From: Arenimonas sp. | GTDB taxonomy: Bacteria; Pseudomonadota; Gammaproteobacteria; Xanthomonadales; Xanthomonadaceae | Length of the DNA stretch: 8,172 bases | Assembly (NCBI GenBank): GCA_003497545.1 | Contig: DNNT01000039.1 | Coordinates: forward strand, 1-8,172 | Direction: 5' to 3' | Shown: positions 6,106 to 8,172 of the stretch, one piece after another | Position numbering within the stretch: the first letter of the stretch is position 1 | Layout of the letters: every line of letters begins with the position of its first letter | Notes under the pieces: generated by a model | Databases searched by the model: none | Seen by the model: only the letters and a program-made list of their open reading frames with translations | Told to the model about the DNA's origin: nothing | Program-made: the position numbers and the translations under genes

Positions 6106-6981
6106 ATGCGCGCGTTCGTCGCCGCCCTGCTGGTGCTGGGCAACACGGGCCTGCAGGGCGGTGCGCTGCTGCTGGCCGCACTGCTGAAGGTGCTGCTGCC
6201 GGTGCCGGCCCTGCGGCGCGCGCTCGACCGCCTGCTGCCGGCCATCGCCGAAAGCTGGATCGCGGTGAACAGCGCGCTCGTCGACCGCTTCACCCGCACC
6301 CGCTTCGAAGTCGAAGGCCTGGAATCGCTGCGGCCCGACGGCCGCTACCTGGTGTTGGCCAACCATCGCAGCTGGGTGGACATCCCGGTGCTGCAGAAGG
6401 TGTTCAACCGGCGCATCCCGCTGCTGCGCTTTTTCCTCAAGCACACGCTGATCTGGGTGCCGGTGCTGGGCCTGTGCTGGTGGGCGCTGGATTTTCCCTT
6501 CATGCGCCGGCACACCAAGAGCCAGCTGGCGAAGCGGCCCGAGCTGGCCGGCAAGGACCTGGCGGCCACCCGCAAGGCCTGCGAGAGGTTCCGGCACATC
6601 CCGGTGTCGGTGATGAACTTCGTCGAGGGCACGCGCTTCACCCCGGCCAAGCACGCGGGGCAGGGCGGCGCCTACCGGCACCTGCTGCGGCCCAAGGCCG
6701 GCGGCGCCGCCTTCGTGCTGGGCGCCATGGGCGAATCGCTGGACGCGGTGCTGGACGTGACGCTGCACTACGAACCGGCCTCGCCCACGCTGGCCGACCT
6801 GTTCGCCGACCGCGTGCGCACCGTGCGCGTGCACGTGCAGCAGCGGCCCATTCCGGAAGGTTTCTCCGGCGCCGACTACGAAGGCGACCGCGAGTTCCGC
6901 AAGCGTTTCCAGGCCTGGATGAACACGCTCTGGAGCGAGAAGGACGCGCGCCTGGCCGGCTGGAACGAGACCGCCGGCTGA
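6106..6981 (+). CDS. yihG: PlsC/LPLAT family acyltransferase, YihG-type
   Basis: A 291-residue membrane-associated acyltransferase of the lysophospholipid acyltransferase superfamily. It is closest in pattern to E. coli YihG, a 1-acylglycerol-3-phosphate acyltransferase homologue. An N-terminal hydrophobic helix (about 5-32) anchors it. The catalytic HX4D motif is in NHRSWVD (His87, Asp92). The substrate motif is FVEGTR (172-177), with Val in place of the usual Pro of FPEGTR, as is common in the YihG group. Additional YihG-like stretches are FLKHTLIWVPVLG (110-122), LDFPFMRRH (128-136), the PELAGKDLAATRKACERFR part (145-163), and FQAWMNTLWSEKD near the C-terminus. It starts 2 bases after the transporter stop (TGAGCATG), so it is probably translated from the same mRNA. 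A phospholipid acyl-exchange role is inferred from the family. There is no obvious metabolic link to peptide uptake. Confidence 0.9.
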   Translation: MRAFVAALLVLGNTGLQGGALLLAALLKVLLPVPALRRALDRLLPAIAESWIAVNSALVDRFTRTRFEVEGLESLRPDGRYLVLANHRSWVDIPVLQKVFNRRIPLLRFFLKHTLIWVPVLGLCWWALDFPFMRRHTKSQLAKRPELAGKDLAATRKACERFRHIPVSVMNFVEGTRFTPAKHAGQGGAYRHLLRPKAGGAAFVLGAMGESLDAVLDVTLHYEPASPTLADLFADRVRTVRVHVQQRPIPEGFSGADYEGDREFRKRFQAWMNTLWSEKDARLAGWNETAG

Positions 6982-6985
6982 GCCT

Positions 6986-8172
6986 TCAGCGCAGGCGCAC
7001 GGCGCGGCCGTCGGCCAGCGAGCGGTCGGGGTGCACCACCACGCGTTCTCCGGCCTCCAGGCCGGAGCTGATTTCCGCCCAGGCGCCGCCGCGCAGCCCC
7101 AGCGTCACCGGCGTGAGCACGGCTTCATCGTCCACCACGCGGAACACGGCCCAGTACTCGCCTTCGCGGAACAGCGCGCTGGTGGGCACGCGCACCACGC
7201 CCTCGCGCCGCGCCAGTTCGAAGCGGGCGTTGACGCGGTAGGCGTCGCCCAGGCGCAGCCAGCGCTCGCGCTCGCTGGTGATTTCCACGATCACCCACAC
7301 CCGCTGCTCCTCCACGCCCAGCGCCGAAACCTTGGTGAAGCCGGCCGGCTCCACGCGGCGCACGCGGCCGTCGAGCGGCGCGTCCTCGCCCCAGCGGAAC
7401 AGCTGCACCGGCATGCCGTCGCGCAGGCGCACGGCGTCGGCGGAGAGCACGTCCACTTCGATTTCCATCGCGCCGGGGTCGCCGATTTCCAGCAGCGGTT
7501 CGCCGGCCTGCACCGGGCGGCTGCTCTCGTGGTAACGCCGCAGCACCACGCCGGCGACCGGCGCGCTGAGTTCGAGCGCGGGTTCGTCGCTGCGGGCGCG
7601 GCTGCCCAGGGCCAGCGCGGCGCGCGCGGCTTCGAGCTGGTGGCGGGCGGTGGCCTGGCGGAAGCGGGCGCTGGCGGCTTCGCGCGTGGCGCGCTGGTGG
7701 AGCGTGCGGGCGCGCTCCACGGCTTCGCGGGCGACCAGGTCGCGTTCGCCCAGGGCTTCGAGTCGCGCCAGTTCGCTGGCGGCCTGGGCGGCCGCCGCTT
7801 CGGCGGCGGCCAGGTCTTCGCCGGCGCCGCGCAGCTGGCTTTCGGCGGCGTCGGCGCTGGCGCTGGCCTCGGCGCGCGCGCGCGGGTCGAGCGCTGGTGC
7901 CGGCAAGGGGTCGAGCACTTCCAGCACCTGGTCCACGGCCACCGGGTCGCCTACTTCCAGTACCTGCCGGCGGGCCTGGGCGGCGATCGGCGCGGTGATC
8001 AGGTAGCGGTCGAGCAGGCGCGTGCGGCCTTCGGCTTCCACGCTGTCCACCACATCGCCGGTGTCGGCCAGCACCGAATCCACCGGCACCGGCGTGGGGC
8101 GCAGCGCCAGCCACGCCAGCGCCAGCACGGCGAGGGCGGAAGCGCTGTAGCGGAAGAGGCGGGCGCGGGGCA
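6986..8172 (-). CDS. HlyD/RND-type periplasmic adaptor subunit (start at window edge)
   Basis: A membrane-fusion (adaptor) protein that would bridge an inner-membrane transporter to an outer-membrane channel. The frame is open to the edge. The last two bases, read on the minus strand as TG before CCC, are probably the end of an ATG or GTG start, giving about 395 residues. On that numbering there is an N-terminal anchor helix (about 9-24), a first lipoyl half (about 55-88, RYLITAPI...VGDPV), an alanine-rich coiled-coil hairpin (about 97-187), a second lipoyl half (LELSAPVAGVVLRRYHE, from about 200), a beta-barrel (about 235-300) and a membrane-proximal domain containing VVRVPTSALF. The shape is near MacA/HlyD adaptors. 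A partner permease or ATPase is not in the window and would lie to the right. It converges on the acyltransferase with a 4-base gap. Confidence 0.9.
   Translation of the reverse strand, partial: PRARLFRYSASALAVLALAWLALRPTPVPVDSVLADTGDVVDSVEAEGRTRLLDRYLITAPIAAQARRQVLEVGDPVAVDQVLEVLDPLPAPALDPRARAEASASADAAESQLRGAGEDLAAAEAAAAQAASELARLEALGERDLVAREAVERARTLHQRATREAASARFRQATARHQLEAARAALALGSRARSDEPALELSAPVAGVVLRRYHESSRPVQAGEPLLEIGDPGAMEIEVDVLSADAVRLRDGMPVQLFRWGEDAPLDGRVRRVEPAGFTKVSALGVEEQRVWVIVEITSERERWLRLGDAYRVNARFELARREGVVRVPTSALFREGEYWAVFRVVDDEAVLTPVTLGLRGGAWAEISSGLEAGERVVVHPDRSLADGRAVRLR

Noticed and set aside
4151..6181. Long open frame on the minus strand (676 codons) opposite the peptide transporter
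   Set aside because: It is antisense to a well-supported POT gene; the product is His/Gln/Arg-rich low complexity without a membrane or catalytic pattern.

Overview
The window is a stretch of chromosome from a GC-rich Gram-negative bacterium. It carries outer-membrane lipoprotein, periplasmic adaptor and exported-protein genes. The mix of families (a DUF6164-type small membrane protein, an exported SRPBCC protein, a DUF922 protease, a YihG-type acyltransferase and a POT transporter) points to a gammaproteobacterium, most likely of the Xanthomonadales/Lysobacterales. That placement is inferred from family content; no rRNA or other marker is present.

Layout. (1) Positions 1-1204, + strand: the 3' end of a GGDEF diguanylate cyclase with an intact active site and I-site. 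Its stop overlaps the start of a PhnD-like periplasmic binding protein gene. The two form a translationally coupled pair and look like a ligand-sensing c-di-GMP module. This block is clearly less GC-rich than the rest (about 55% against about 74% in hand-counted samples). (2) Positions 1214-2158, - strand: a DUF808/YedI inner-membrane protein, ending 9 bases from the binding-protein gene. (3) Positions 2295-2876, + strand: an uncharacterised outer-membrane lipoprotein, divergent from yedI across a 136-base gap with GC-rich inverted repeats. (4) Positions 2948-4449, + strand: a tight three-gene run of exported SRPBCC protein, DUF6164 membrane protein and DUF922 HExxH protease. It is preceded by a good sigma70-like promoter, and three 17-bp-spaced GCCGCGCG repeats plus a 14-bp palindrome overlap that promoter. 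(5) Positions 4517-6981, + strand: a POT-family proton/peptide symporter with its own candidate promoter, then a PlsC/YihG-type acyltransferase 2 bases downstream. (6) Positions 6986-8172, - strand: a HlyD/RND-type periplasmic adaptor, convergent with the acyltransferase across 4 bases. Its start codon probably straddles the right edge.

Most of the window is cell-envelope biology: signal sensing, export, lipid acylation, peptide uptake and efflux. No RNA genes, CRISPR arrays, insertion sequences or phage genes were seen. The least described parts are the coupled GGDEF/PhnD pair, the SRPBCC-DUF6164-DUF922 cluster and the repeat-decorated promoter in front of that cluster. No gene-free stretch exceeds 300 bases; the longest is 2159-2294.
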